Origin: Thermoplasmata archaeon | Lineage (GTDB): Archaea > Thermoplasmatota > E2 > UBA202 > JdFR-43 | Assembly: GCA_021162065.1 (NCBI GenBank) | Contig: JAGGZK010000062.1 | Location: 1-41,548, forward strand | DNA: 41,548 bases | Direction of reading: 5' to 3' | Part shown: positions 23,973-32,180 of the stretch, one piece after another | Position numbering within the stretch: position 1 is the first letter of the stretch | Layout of the letters: the number at the start of each line of letters is the position of its first letter | Notes under the pieces: model-generated | Seen by the model: only the letters and a program-made list of their open reading frames with translations | Told to the model about the DNA's origin: nothing | The model's database searches: none | Made by a program: the position numbers and the translations under genes

Positions 23973-25619
23973 ATGATTACTTTGCTGGATGGTTTTGTGG
24001 ACGAGCCATCCTGCCTTGGCGTCCCACCATACATATCGCCATATGTGAGATATATCGCGGGTGCGATTATAGATGCGGGAGAGAAATATGAGTATATCAC
24101 CATCGAGGAGTGGAGAAGAGGTAGAAGAATAAAAGGTGATGTCCTGCTGATCTCCGCAGGGGCAATAGTGCCTGGAAGATATTTGAGGGGTATGCCCATT
24201 TCCTTTAAAGAATTTATAGAAATATGTAAGGGTTTCAGAGGAATCAAAATTCTTACAGGAAGCGCCGCCAGATATGGTTTTGGAGGGGGAGGAGGAAATG
24301 AACCGGTGGATGGAAGCAAATATGTTGACTATGCACCAAAAAAGGATGGGGATGCCTTCATTTATGACTTTTTGCATGGAGAGATAAATGATAGAAGGAG
24401 AAATATGGAAGAATGGAGAAGATGGAGCATTTATGGTGCGGAGGTGGTGAAGCGTCATCCGGATTTTCCTCAACCCCTTATAGCAGAGATAGAAACATAT
24501 CGTGGCTGCATCAGATGGTTTACAGGAGGGTGCTCCTTCTGTATGGAGCCAGCATTCGGGAAACCTGTTTTCAGAGACGAAAAGGATATAGTTGCTGAGG
24601 TGAGGGAGCTAATGAGGTACGGAGTTACAAATTTTCGCCTCGGTGGCCAATCATGCTTTTTCTCATATAAGGCATCGGGTATTGGGAAAAAAGAAAGGCC
24701 CAGGCCAAATGAGAATGCAATTTATCGCATTCTGAAGGGCATTCATGATTTGAAACCTGCCGTGTTCCACATAGACAACGCAAATCCTGCCGTAATTGCT
24801 GAATGGCCTGATATAAGCAGAAGAATAGCAGAAAGAATAGCAGAATACTGCACACCAGGAAATATTGCCGCCTTCGGAATGGAAAGTGCTGATGAAAAGG
24901 TCATAGAAAGAAATAATCTAAATACCTCCCCTGAAGAAGTGATGGAAGCCATAAAAATAATCAATGAGGCAGGAAGAGAAAGAGGAGAAAATGGCATGCC
25001 AAAATTTCTGCCGGGTTTGAATATTTTATATGGCCTGGCAGGAGAAAGTAAGGAAACATACTCAAAAAATTACCGATTTTTAAAAAAGATTGTTGAGCAA
25101 GGGTATTTGCTGAGGAGAATAAATGTGAGGCAGGTAGTTAGTATAAAAGGAGGGAAGACAAAAATTTTGAGACATCTTTTTATCAAGTTTAAAAGAACCA
25201 TAAATGAAGAAATAAATTTACCTCTCCTGAAAAAAATGCTTCCATATGGAACCGTTCTCAAAAATGTTTACATGGAAATTCATAAAGGAACTCAAACCTT
25301 TGGAAGGCAGATAGGGACATATCCCATTCTTGTGGGTATCCCCTATAAAACGGAGATCAACAGATTTGTAGATGTGAAAATTTTTTCCCATTCTTATAAA
25401 AGTGTCACAGGATTGGAATGTCCCCTTAACTTGAATAGAGCATCAATGAAGGCCCTGCAAAGCATTCCAGGAATTGGAGAGAAAAGGGCGGTTAGTATAA
25501 TAAGAGGCAGACCCTACAATACCTTTGAGGAGATTAAAGCAGATATTGGGGATGAAAATGTTATCAAAGAATTAAAGAACTGGGTAACTTTGAGTGATGG
25601 CGTAGAGAGCGAATCTTAA
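23973..25619 (+). CDS. Radical SAM enzyme with C-terminal helix-hairpin-helix (COG1031 type)
   Basis: A 548-residue enzyme. The likely 4Fe-4S site is C179-x7-C187-x2-C190 (CIRWFTGGCSFC), an unusual spacing that replaces the usual Cx3Cx2C and is typical of the COG1031 group. Further radical-SAM features are the glycine-rich NFRLGGQSC, the ESADEKVIERNN region and GLNILYGLAGES. Residues about 490-525 (LNLNRASMKALQSIPGIGEK) form a helix-hairpin-helix that could contact nucleic acid. The reaction is not known. Transcription should start at the TATA box of the 54-bp repeat, giving a leaderless mRNA. Confidence 0.86.
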   Translation: MITLLDGFVDEPSCLGVPPYISPYVRYIAGAIIDAGEKYEYITIEEWRRGRRIKGDVLLISAGAIVPGRYLRGMPISFKEFIEICKGFRGIKILTGSAARYGFGGGGGNEPVDGSKYVDYAPKKDGDAFIYDFLHGEINDRRRNMEEWRRWSIYGAEVVKRHPDFPQPLIAEIETYRGCIRWFTGGCSFCMEPAFGKPVFRDEKDIVAEVRELMRYGVTNFRLGGQSCFFSYKASGIGKKERPRPNENAIYRILKGIHDLKPAVFHIDNANPAVIAEWPDISRRIAERIAEYCTPGNIAAFGMESADEKVIERNNLNTSPEEVMEAIKIINEAGRERGENGMPKFLPGLNILYGLAGESKETYSKNYRFLKKIVEQGYLLRRINVRQVVSIKGGKTKILRHLFIKFKRTINEEINLPLLKKMLPYGTVLKNVYMEIHKGTQTFGRQIGTYPILVGIPYKTEINRFVDVKIFSHSYKSVTGLECPLNLNRASMKALQSIPGIGEKRAVSIIRGRPYNTFEEIKADIGDENVIKELKNWVTLSDGVESES

Positions 25620-26281
25620 AGATTCAATAAATCAGATAGATGTATTATCTCTATTTTTATCCCATCCTTTTCCAGTATTTTTTTAATTCCATTTACGTGT
25701 CCCTCCCCCATCACTGCCACAATTTTTTCCTCAAATCCCATAATATTTCTGAGATGATGAGCCATATGCTCATTCCTTTCATCAATCAAAATTTTTTTGA
25801 ACTCTGGAAAATTTTTTTCCATTCCATCCATATACAAATCTGGATTGCTTTCGAAATGTTGCACTTCTTTTTCAACATCTTCTTTTGAAAGAAATATCGA
25901 TAGAAAAGCGGATGCAAAGATCTGTATCTTCCTTTTAAAGGAGAGTGATTTCCATAGTTTTCTTATTACTTTATTTGCATTCATATCTATAAAATATATT
26001 TTTGCTCCCGTTGCCGCTGCCGCCTCCATCGCTGCCAGCATCTCATCTCCACTCTCCACTCCAAATTTACTGGAGATTCTCTCCTGCAGTCTGCCAAGCA
26101 TATAGTAGAGGAAATTATTTTTGATTTTTTTTCTTTCCTCCTTTTCAAGAAGGGCCCTTGCTCGTAAATAGTCCAACTCAACAGCCACCGCATCGGGTCT
26201 TTTATCTTCGATAATCTTCCTTACTTTCTCGGCTATGTTGAACACGTGCCCCACACCAACAATGGTTAATTCAACAGCCAT
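25616..26281 (-). CDS. TraB-family protein
   Basis: A 221-residue member of the TraB/GumN superfamily, named after the enterococcal pheromone-shutdown protein; some relatives are predicted metalloproteases. The conserved start is ELTIVGVGHV, then AVELDYLRARAL. The second conserved block is MGEGHVNGIKKIL near the C-terminus, with DERNEHMAHHL before it. The usual C-terminal membrane helices of longer archaeal TraB proteins are absent. Its ATG overlaps the end of hypB by 16 bases, so it is translated from the hypB transcript. The 3' end overlaps the radical SAM gene by 4 bases. Confidence 0.83.
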   Translation of the reverse strand: MAVELTIVGVGHVFNIAEKVRKIIEDKRPDAVAVELDYLRARALLEKEERKKIKNNFLYYMLGRLQERISSKFGVESGDEMLAAMEAAAATGAKIYFIDMNANKVIRKLWKSLSFKRKIQIFASAFLSIFLSKEDVEKEVQHFESNPDLYMDGMEKNFPEFKKILIDERNEHMAHHLRNIMGFEEKIVAVMGEGHVNGIKKILEKDGIKIEIIHLSDLLNL

Positions 26282-26907
26282 TCTGCTAACTCTTCTATTC
26301 CCTCTCCATTGCGAGCATTTGTAAGAAACACCTTCTTTGGTGCTATTCTCTCTATATCCTTCATAATTCTATCCATATCTATTTCCATATAAGGTATCAG
26401 ATCTATTTTATTTATGACTATAAAATCAGATATCTGAAAAATTAGAGGGTGCTTTCTCACCATATCATCTCCCTCTGTTACAGACACTACCACACCTCTT
26501 TTATGGGTCCCCAATTCAAAATCAGCAGGACAAACAAGATTTCCTATATTTTCCACAAATAAGATATCGATTTCATCTATATTCAAATCTTCAAGAGCAT
26601 GCTCCACCAGATGGGCATCCAGATGACATTCCTTTCCTGTGTTTATGTTGACGACGTCCACACCATACTTTTTAATTCTTTTATAATCATCGTCTCCGGT
26701 GACATCCCCCACAATAACTCCTATTCTTTTCTCATTTTTCATCAATTCAATCAATTTCTCTATAATGAGGGTTTTTCCGGAGCCAATGGAACCCATAAAA
26801 TCTATGGCCATTATTCCTCTTTCATCCAGCATTTTTCTAATATTTTCGGCAATTTTCCTGTTTGCCTGATAAATATCCTTTCCCATCTCAACCTCTATTT
26901 TATGCAT
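26266..26907 (-). CDS. hypB: Hydrogenase nickel incorporation GTPase HypB
   Basis: A SIMIBI-class GTPase of 213 residues that with HypA delivers nickel to [NiFe] hydrogenase. It has the Walker A GSIGSGKT (39-46), the metal-binding region GKECHLDAHLV, ENIGNLVCPADFELG and the guanine-specificity motif NKIDL. It lacks the N-terminal CxxCGC motif and the His-rich tract of some bacterial HypB proteins. It lies 18 kb away from hypC-hypA-hypD, paired with TraB. A TATA-like TTTTTAATAAAG (about 26922-26935) precedes the ATG by about 20 bp. Confidence 0.95.
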   Translation of the reverse strand: MHKIEVEMGKDIYQANRKIAENIRKMLDERGIMAIDFMGSIGSGKTLIIEKLIELMKNEKRIGVIVGDVTGDDDYKRIKKYGVDVVNINTGKECHLDAHLVEHALEDLNIDEIDILFVENIGNLVCPADFELGTHKRGVVVSVTEGDDMVRKHPLIFQISDFIVINKIDLIPYMEIDMDRIMKDIERIAPKKVFLTNARNGEGIEELAEWLLN

Positions 26908-27021
26908 ACCTCAAAAAACCCTTCTTTATTAAAAACTTTCCCGCTAATCAATTGAAAGGATATGCGTCCCATCTCATAAAAATTCCTCCCCAAGGGTACA
27001 GGAAGCGGCAAAGGTTTTGTC

Positions 27022-27240
27022 TTATTCTTTCTCCTTTTCCACAAATAATCTGAGGGCATCTATAAGGCCATGAGCATAGTTTATGCACCCAAAGGCGGTG
27101 TAATAATCTCCTTTGGAAAGATAATACTTTGCATCATTATAATATCTGATTGCCATGTCCTTCACCTTTTCATTTCTCACTTTTACATAATTCAACTCAA
27201 ACAACTCTATATCTTTTTTTATTCTCTCCTCAATCTTCAT
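27022..27240 (-). CDS. DUF357 family protein
   Basis: A 72-residue helical protein. The block LSKGDYYTAFGCINYAHGLIDALR is the signature of DUF357, a small archaeal family without a known function. The gene starts inside the end of hflX (11-base overlap), so the two are translationally coupled. Downstream lies 114 bp of apparently non-coding DNA before hypB. Confidence 0.87.
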   Translation of the reverse strand: MKIEERIKKDIELFELNYVKVRNEKVKDMAIRYYNDAKYYLSKGDYYTAFGCINYAHGLIDALRLFVEKEKE

Positions 27241-28480
27241 AAAAGATCACCTCTCCGCCTGCTTTTTCACATCTTCCCACTATCTTATCTCTTATCCTCT
27301 CGTTTACTCTCAACTCTACTATAACAGCATCTGAGAAGGATATATTCTCCACCACCATTTCCTCACTGAGCCAGCTGAGTAGTCCATTAAAATTCTGCAA
27401 AGGAAGTTTTAGAATCATTTTATGTGTCCTTGGTAAAATTTCATGTACTTTTTTCACCAATATCTCAATATTTTCCCCGGTTACCGCAGAAAGGGGGACA
27501 CATGGTAAATTAAAGGTTTCCTCGATATACCTTTTCTTTCTATTCACCTCTTCTCTTCCCATCATGTCCATTTTATTAAGTGCTATTATTATGTCGTTTC
27601 CATTATTTCTAAGAGAAAATATCTCCCTTAGCGAATTCTCCGTTTTCTCTTTCAGCTCTTCCAAACTCTCGCTTCCATCCACTACTAGAATTACCACATC
27701 TGCAAGTGTTATTTCTTCAAGTGTGGAGTGAAAAGCATCTATCAACCAGTGGGGCAAATCCCGTATAAATCCTACGGTATCGGTGACAAGCAAGGGGATA
27801 TCGCTTTTAATCTTTAATCTGCTGGTCTTTGTGGAAAGTGTGGAGAAGAGTCTCCCTTCCACCAGAACTTTTTCACCGGTAAGAGTGTTTAAAAGCGAGC
27901 TTTTTCCTGCATTGGTATATCCCGCAAGCGAAATAAGATAGAATCCTTTGGCCTTTCTTTCCCGCCGCCTTATAGCCCTCTCCTCTTCTATCTTCTTTAA
28001 TTCTTCTCTTATTCTTTTCATCTGTCTTTTTATCATCTCATAATAATCATCCACCACATATTCTCCACCTGCAAGAAATCCGGGGCGCTCCCCTTCCTTA
28101 ACTCTGTGGAATAATTCTCTCACAAAAGGTCTTTCATATCTTAATCTCGCCAATTGTACCTGAAGCATTGCCTCCTTCCTGCTGGCCCTTTTCGCAAAGA
28201 TTTCAAGAATCACTCTTATACGGTCATATACCTTTTTTCCAAGATATTTTTCAAGATTAAACCATTGGGATGGCCTCAGGGCATCATTAACAAAAATGGC
28301 ATCCACATTGTTTTCCATAACAAATTCTTTAACCTCCTCTATTTTTCCTTCTCCAAGATAAAGAGGTGTTGTGCCTTTTCGAATCTGGATGAATTCCTTT
28401 TCTATTTCATATCCCAAGGTTTCCACCAGCTGATGAAATTCCTTTGTATCCTGTTTGGCAGAGAGTATTATTCCATTCAC
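27230..28480 (-). CDS. hflX: Ribosome-associated GTPase HflX
   Basis: A translational GTPase that binds the large ribosomal subunit and splits stalled or hibernating ribosomes in the systems studied. It has 416 residues from this start. The N-terminal domain has LYLGEGKIEEVKEFV and NDALRPSQWFNLEKYLG. A helical linker follows with RIREELKKIEEERAIRR. The G domain carries GYTNAGKSSLLNTL (187-200), DTVGFIRDLPHWLIDAF and NKMD. The frame stays open to 28615, but the extra 45 residues are unlike HflX and would run through the promoter repeat. The GTG at 28480 lies about 28 bp after the start of the TATA box, matching the radical SAM gene spacing, and gives the normal N-terminus. Confidence 0.93.
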   Translation of the reverse strand: MNGIILSAKQDTKEFHQLVETLGYEIEKEFIQIRKGTTPLYLGEGKIEEVKEFVMENNVDAIFVNDALRPSQWFNLEKYLGKKVYDRIRVILEIFAKRASRKEAMLQVQLARLRYERPFVRELFHRVKEGERPGFLAGGEYVVDDYYEMIKRQMKRIREELKKIEEERAIRRRERKAKGFYLISLAGYTNAGKSSLLNTLTGEKVLVEGRLFSTLSTKTSRLKIKSDIPLLVTDTVGFIRDLPHWLIDAFHSTLEEITLADVVILVVDGSESLEELKEKTENSLREIFSLRNNGNDIIIALNKMDMMGREEVNRKKRYIEETFNLPCVPLSAVTGENIEILVKKVHEILPRTHKMILKLPLQNFNGLLSWLSEEMVVENISFSDAVIVELRVNERIRDKIVGRCEKAGGEVIFYED

Positions 28481-28487
28481 AATCTTA

Positions 28488-28541
28488 AAAGTCTGCCACC
28501 CATATAAACTTTCCAGTGGAAATGAAGGGGGGTGGGTTATG
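28488..28541 (-). repeat. Right copy of the 54-bp inverted promoter repeat
   Basis: This is the partner of 23911-23964, in opposite orientation, with 53 of 54 bases identical. It places the same TATA box, the same 13-bp dyad (28510-28522) and the same outer CCACCC/GGGTGG arms in front of hflX. Similarity ends abruptly on the outer side, and on the inner side just after the promoter. The two copies point inward and enclose about 4.5 kb with five genes. Confidence 0.9.
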
Positions 28542-28679
28542 GGTGGTTTATGTATAAATCTCCCATTATGTGTTTGGAAAAGGGGCCAATATAAGACAAT
28601 CGAGCCAGATGGCAAACATTTCTTTCATGTTATGGAGCAATAAACAATTTAATATATCTAAAAATAATACAAATTTGCA

Positions 28680-28802
28680 GGGCCCGTAGCTTAGCCAGGT
28701 TGGAGCGCTCGGCTGATAGGAGCCCTTTGATTTGGGGTAAAGCCCTTTTTCAAAGGGCTTGTGGAAACCGAGAGGTCCGGAGTTCAAATCTCCGCGGGCC
28801 CA
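28680..28802 (+). tRNA. tRNA-Ile (GAU) with a 48-nt intron
   Basis: All arms fold. The acceptor pairs 28680-28686 with 28795-28801, with A28802 as discriminator; no CCA is encoded. The D stem is GCTT/GAGC. The anticodon stem is CTCGG (28708-28712) with CCGAG (28768-28772). The T arm is CGGAG-TTCAAAT-CTCCG. The anticodon GAT is at 28715-28717. An intron at 28719-28766 lies between positions 37 and 38, the canonical archaeal site. Its ends can form a helix (AGCCCTTTGA with TCAAAGGGCT), consistent with a bulge-helix-bulge for the splicing endonuclease. An A/T-rich TATA element lies about 28 bp upstream. Confidence 0.96.
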
Positions 28803-28925
28803 TTTATTTTAAAACATCCTCGCCTGAATTTATTGTCTATCTTCTGAGAAAGAATGCTATTCTGTATAGATAGGGAAATAAAATTTTCATCATCTTTTGC
28901 ATTTTTTTAAAATTATGCGAAAAGC

Positions 28926-30683
28926 ATGTATATATGCAAATATTACCCCTCCATGGAAATAGTTGATCCTGGCCATGAATTCTATAAAGAATTTCTTAAA
29001 CCATATTATGTTATAACTTCCGATGGCCAGTATCTTTTTGCTTCAAAACAGAAAGGAAGAAGGCCGGATAGAGTTTTCTATATGGTTCCTGATGATTACT
29101 CCTTGGGTAGAAATCAGAAATATTTTGATGTGGATGTGGGTAAGAAAATTTACAGGATTGTGGAGGAATATGCAAAAAATATGGACCGCATAATTCAGCA
29201 TGGTGTCCAGGGGGAGAATGGTTACAAGGTGGGATTGGAAATAATAACCAGCATAGAAAATCCCCATTCCGCCTATATTGCATGGATGGGAAAACTCATG
29301 ATTTTCCCTCCCGAGGATATAAAAATTTCCTGTAAAAACTATATAATTCCCGAAGGGCTGCCTGAGAAATATGTGGAAAGGATAAAGGACTTCTGGCCCC
29401 AGTTCAATGAAAACGAGCCACTCACCCTTTTTGATTTTACGGAGATGGAGGATGATGTGAGAAAGGTGATAAATCTTGGAATAGATTATTTTGGTGGCGC
29501 ATTCAAGAAACCAAATTTGACAATGGTGTGGCATAAGGCGGAGAGTGAGGGACTGATTTCATACCATGCGGGATGCAGCGATGGAAGAATTTTAAAGGGG
29601 TTGAGCGGCACAGGGAAAACGACGCTTACAGTGGGAGAGGATATAGAGCAGGACGATGCCCTTGTCGGCATTCCCCTGTATGAAGATGAAAAAATCAATG
29701 CCATAAAAATAATCGGGCTGGAGGCGGCGAGTTTTGCAAAGTCGGAGGGAATTGATGAAAGTAGTCCTGAATGGAAGGGGCTCATGAAATCCAGAGAGGG
29801 AGCCATTGTCCTTGCCATGAACATAGATTGCGAGGGTGTAAGATATGTAAAGAAGGTGATAAAGGGCTATGAGGTGGTTGTGCCAGAGGTAGATGGAAAC
29901 GTAGGTCCTTTAAAGTGCAAATCTTACGAAAGCAGTGGCACAACAAACGGAAGATTCATATTCAAATTCAGTGACCTCAACGAGAGATGGGGAAGGGAAA
30001 AATACCTCAGGTTTGAAGGCTTGAGTTTCCGAAGATTTGACATCTTGGAACCGCTGATAAGAATTACAGATCCCAGAATGGCGGTGGCGCTGGACTCTGC
30101 ATGTGAGAGTGTTATCACCTCTGCTGTGGAGGGAAGGGTTGCAGGTGAAAGGGTGCGCGTGTATGCAGCCACCGATTTTATGGCGAGGGAGCAGGCGGAG
30201 CAGGCGTATTTGAAGTTTATGGTTTACAGAGGGATGGGATTGGAGGAGGATGGCAAACTCGTGTTTTTTGTTATAAATACAGGATATGTTGGGGAGCATG
30301 ATATAGATGGCTTTTCCACAGGCAAGGGAGAAAAAATAAGGGTGGAGGACTCCAAAAAACTTCTTCACCTGCTGGAGGATAATAAAATAAAGAGATGGAT
30401 TAAGCATCCTGCCTTTGGATATCTGATTCCTGATCCAGAGGAAATGGAAACCCAGCATGGAATGAAAAATTTTGCGGAGAGATTCAATTTACTCAACTAT
30501 TACTCTCCACAGGAAATTGTTGAATTCATAAAAAGGGATATAAGGGAGAGAACGCAATATCTGGCGAATCTTTTTAAAGGCCAGAGAAGAGAAAAGGAAA
30601 TGGAAGAAATTATAAATGTGTGGAAAAACTGCCATATACCTTCTCCACAGGAAATAAAGGGGTTCTACCAGACCCATTATTGA
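28926..30683 (+). CDS. Divergent ATP-dependent phosphoenolpyruvate carboxykinase family protein
   Basis: The family interconverts oxaloacetate plus ATP with phosphoenolpyruvate plus CO2 plus ADP at the start of gluconeogenesis. The 585-residue protein has the kinase loop GLSGTGKTTL, preceded by YFGGAFKKPN and SYHAGC, which align with GGEMKKG and MHCSAN of bacterial ATP-PEPCK. They supply the metal-binding Lys and His. EQDDALVG corresponds to the second nucleotide motif and SSGTTNGR to the catalytic Arg region. Other parts are very divergent, so a different substrate is possible. A second ATG at 28953 follows a TATATATG element by about 22 bp and could be the true start. Confidence 0.8.
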   Translation: MYICKYYPSMEIVDPGHEFYKEFLKPYYVITSDGQYLFASKQKGRRPDRVFYMVPDDYSLGRNQKYFDVDVGKKIYRIVEEYAKNMDRIIQHGVQGENGYKVGLEIITSIENPHSAYIAWMGKLMIFPPEDIKISCKNYIIPEGLPEKYVERIKDFWPQFNENEPLTLFDFTEMEDDVRKVINLGIDYFGGAFKKPNLTMVWHKAESEGLISYHAGCSDGRILKGLSGTGKTTLTVGEDIEQDDALVGIPLYEDEKINAIKIIGLEAASFAKSEGIDESSPEWKGLMKSREGAIVLAMNIDCEGVRYVKKVIKGYEVVVPEVDGNVGPLKCKSYESSGTTNGRFIFKFSDLNERWGREKYLRFEGLSFRRFDILEPLIRITDPRMAVALDSACESVITSAVEGRVAGERVRVYAATDFMAREQAEQAYLKFMVYRGMGLEEDGKLVFFVINTGYVGEHDIDGFSTGKGEKIRVEDSKKLLHLLEDNKIKRWIKHPAFGYLIPDPEEMETQHGMKNFAERFNLLNYYSPQEIVEFIKRDIRERTQYLANLFKGQRREKEMEEIINVWKNCHIPSPQEIKGFYQTHY

Positions 30684-30701
30684 TGCTCCAAAGATAAAAT
30701 A

Positions 30702-30774
30702 TGGGCTCGGGGAGATTCGAACTCCCGACCTTTGCCTCGTAAGGGCAACGTCATAACCCCTAGACCACGAGCCC
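30702..30774 (-). tRNA. tRNA-Val (UAC)
   Basis: A complete 73-nt cloverleaf on the minus strand. The acceptor GGGCTCG (30774-30768) pairs with CGAGCCC, and the discriminator is A (complement of 30702). The anticodon stem is TTGCC/GGCAA and the loop CTTACGA gives anticodon TAC. The T arm GGGAG-TTCGAAT-CTCCC is standard. There is no intron and no encoded CCA. A TATA-like CTTTTAAAAAATC lies about 30 bp upstream, centred near 30807. Confidence 0.96.
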
Positions 30775-30880
30775 CTATATGAAGGAAAGTCAATGATTTT
30801 TTAAAAGTATCGTCATATGGAAAAGAATCGTGCTGTTTTGCTAATGTGGTGTGTATTTAAAGCAGGTTTAAATTAGGATT

Positions 30881-31267
30881 GTGATTGTTACGGCGGCAGT
30901 GATTGTAAGAGACGGCAGGGTATTAATAGCAAAAAGAAAGGAGGGGAAATGGGAATTTCCTGGAGGAGGGCTGGAGGATAATGAAACTCTGGAAGAATGT
31001 CTGAAAAGAGAGCTTATGGAAGAGATGGGGGTGGATGTGGAAAGACTGGAAAAATTTATGTGTGTGGAAAAGGGCGGCATAAAACTACATGTTTTTATTG
31101 CCCGCTACAATGGAAATATTATAAAAAAGGAGCATGAGGCCATCAAATGGGTTGATTTTGAGGAAATAAAAAACTATGAGTTTATGGATGCGGATAGAGA
31201 GGTGGTGGAAGAGCTGCGGAAAAGATGGAATGATGTGGTCGATCTTAAGCAAAGGAAGGGGAGGTGA
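30881..31267 (+). CDS. Nudix hydrolase (MutT-like)
   Basis: A 128-residue hydrolase of nucleoside diphosphate-linked compounds, probably a nucleotide-pool cleaner. The Nudix box is complete: G29-x5-E35-x7-R43-E44-x2-E47-E48-x-G50. The N-terminal TAAVIVRDGRVLIAKRKEGKWEFPGG is typical of MutT-like enzymes. The start is GTG at 30881. The TATA element GTATTTAAAG (about 30852-30861) lies 25 bp upstream and no SD is seen, which supports a leaderless GTG start. Confidence 0.9.
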   Translation: MIVTAAVIVRDGRVLIAKRKEGKWEFPGGGLEDNETLEECLKRELMEEMGVDVERLEKFMCVEKGGIKLHVFIARYNGNIIKKEHEAIKWVDFEEIKNYEFMDADREVVEELRKRWNDVVDLKQRKGR

Positions 31268-31273
31268 TGGCTG

Positions 31274-32053
31274 CTACAGCTCCACCCCTATGCACTCATC
31301 TACTGGAAATGCAAGGAAATACTTGTAATACCATGGATTTGGTGGATTCACGCCTATTTCAGGAAGCCAGTGAGATATGGAAATAATAATCAGGGCATTT
31401 CCTTCCTCCAAATCGTACGAATTCTCCCAGCTTGTTTCAATGGTGGTACTTCCCTGTCCCCCCACAAAGATGAAATTATCTTTATAATCTAGAAGAGAGT
31501 TGTTGTAATGCTTTCCTTTGGAATCTATCCATCTGGAATCCTTCTCCACCACATAGAGGCGTAGACGGCCGAGATACGCACTTCCATGATTGTCTATGGT
31601 GAGGGTGATGTCTATATTCCCATTATTCCATGCTGCCTCCAAAGTCATATCGATGTCATGAACATTTCTGGCTGCCGCTTCCTCTATGGCTTTCTCATAG
31701 GCAGATTTTCCAGTCATTCCCCATTCCACAACATAATGGCCGCCGTCCACATAGAGCATGGGAACATACATATTCTTTAACTGCCTTCCTCTCACCTGCG
31801 CCGCCTCGCTTTCATCATACACAAGCACGACGTAGTAGAAAGGTGAGGGTGGAGATGACGCTATTTCCTTCAATGCTTCCGCGGCGGAGGGGCAGTAGGG
31901 GCATGTTGTCAGGGAGCCGAGCTCAAGGAGGACTGTGTGGCTGCCAGAATCGGCGGTGCTTGCCACATGAACAGAATTTTCTCCAGATGTTGCCATCTGC
32001 GAGAAGGACAGAAATGCCATTATGGCCAGTAAAACAGCGATTTTTTGATTCAT
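31274..32053 (-). CDS. Secreted thioredoxin-fold protein with CPYC motif
   Basis: A 259-residue exported protein with a signal peptide (MNQKIAVLLAIMAFLSFS). The thioredoxin-like domain opens VLLELGSLTTCPYCPSAAEAL, with the redox pair C51-C54. The cis-proline loop appears to be NMYVPMLYVDG. The second half (from about residue 150) is a beta-rich domain. It may keep disulfides of secreted proteins in the right state. The frame extends upstream to 32125, but the ATG at 32053 starts the signal peptide and follows a TATA box (about 32072-32083) by about 25 bp. Confidence 0.8.
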   Translation of the reverse strand: MNQKIAVLLAIMAFLSFSQMATSGENSVHVASTADSGSHTVLLELGSLTTCPYCPSAAEALKEIASSPPSPFYYVVLVYDESEAAQVRGRQLKNMYVPMLYVDGGHYVVEWGMTGKSAYEKAIEEAAARNVHDIDMTLEAAWNNGNIDITLTIDNHGSAYLGRLRLYVVEKDSRWIDSKGKHYNNSLLDYKDNFIFVGGQGSTTIETSWENSYDLEEGNALIIISISHWLPEIGVNPPNPWYYKYFLAFPVDECIGVEL

Positions 32054-32146
32054 ATAGAAAATGGAAAAGGAAGTATAAAAAAATTTTCGGTATGGGTAAA
32101 AATTTGATTTGAAATGTGATATCAAGCTCTGATGGGTTTATTCGTG

Positions 32147-32170
32147 ATATCTCTCTTTGTATAGAGATAT
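32147..32170. other. Perfect 8-bp inverted repeat downstream of the HD-domain gene
   Basis: ATATCTCT (32147-32154) and AGAGATAT (32163-32170) flank an 8-base loop. It lies 10 bp past the stop codon of the leftward HD gene and about 95 bp before the start of the thioredoxin-like gene. It could be an RNA 3'-end hairpin or a protein-binding dyad. It is not followed by a T run. Confidence 0.35.
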
Positions 32171-32180
32171 AATTATGCTC

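Noticed and set aside
28481-28615. N-terminal extension of HflX by 45 residues
   Set aside because: The extension would translate through the TATA box and the 54-bp repeat and does not resemble HflX. The GTG at 28480 has the right promoter spacing.
28609-28689. 26-codon + strand frame running into tRNA-Ile and stopping at its TAG
   Set aside because: It repeats the curious tRNA-stop arrangement of the receiver gene, but its composition is random-looking and it lacks a promoter or family features.
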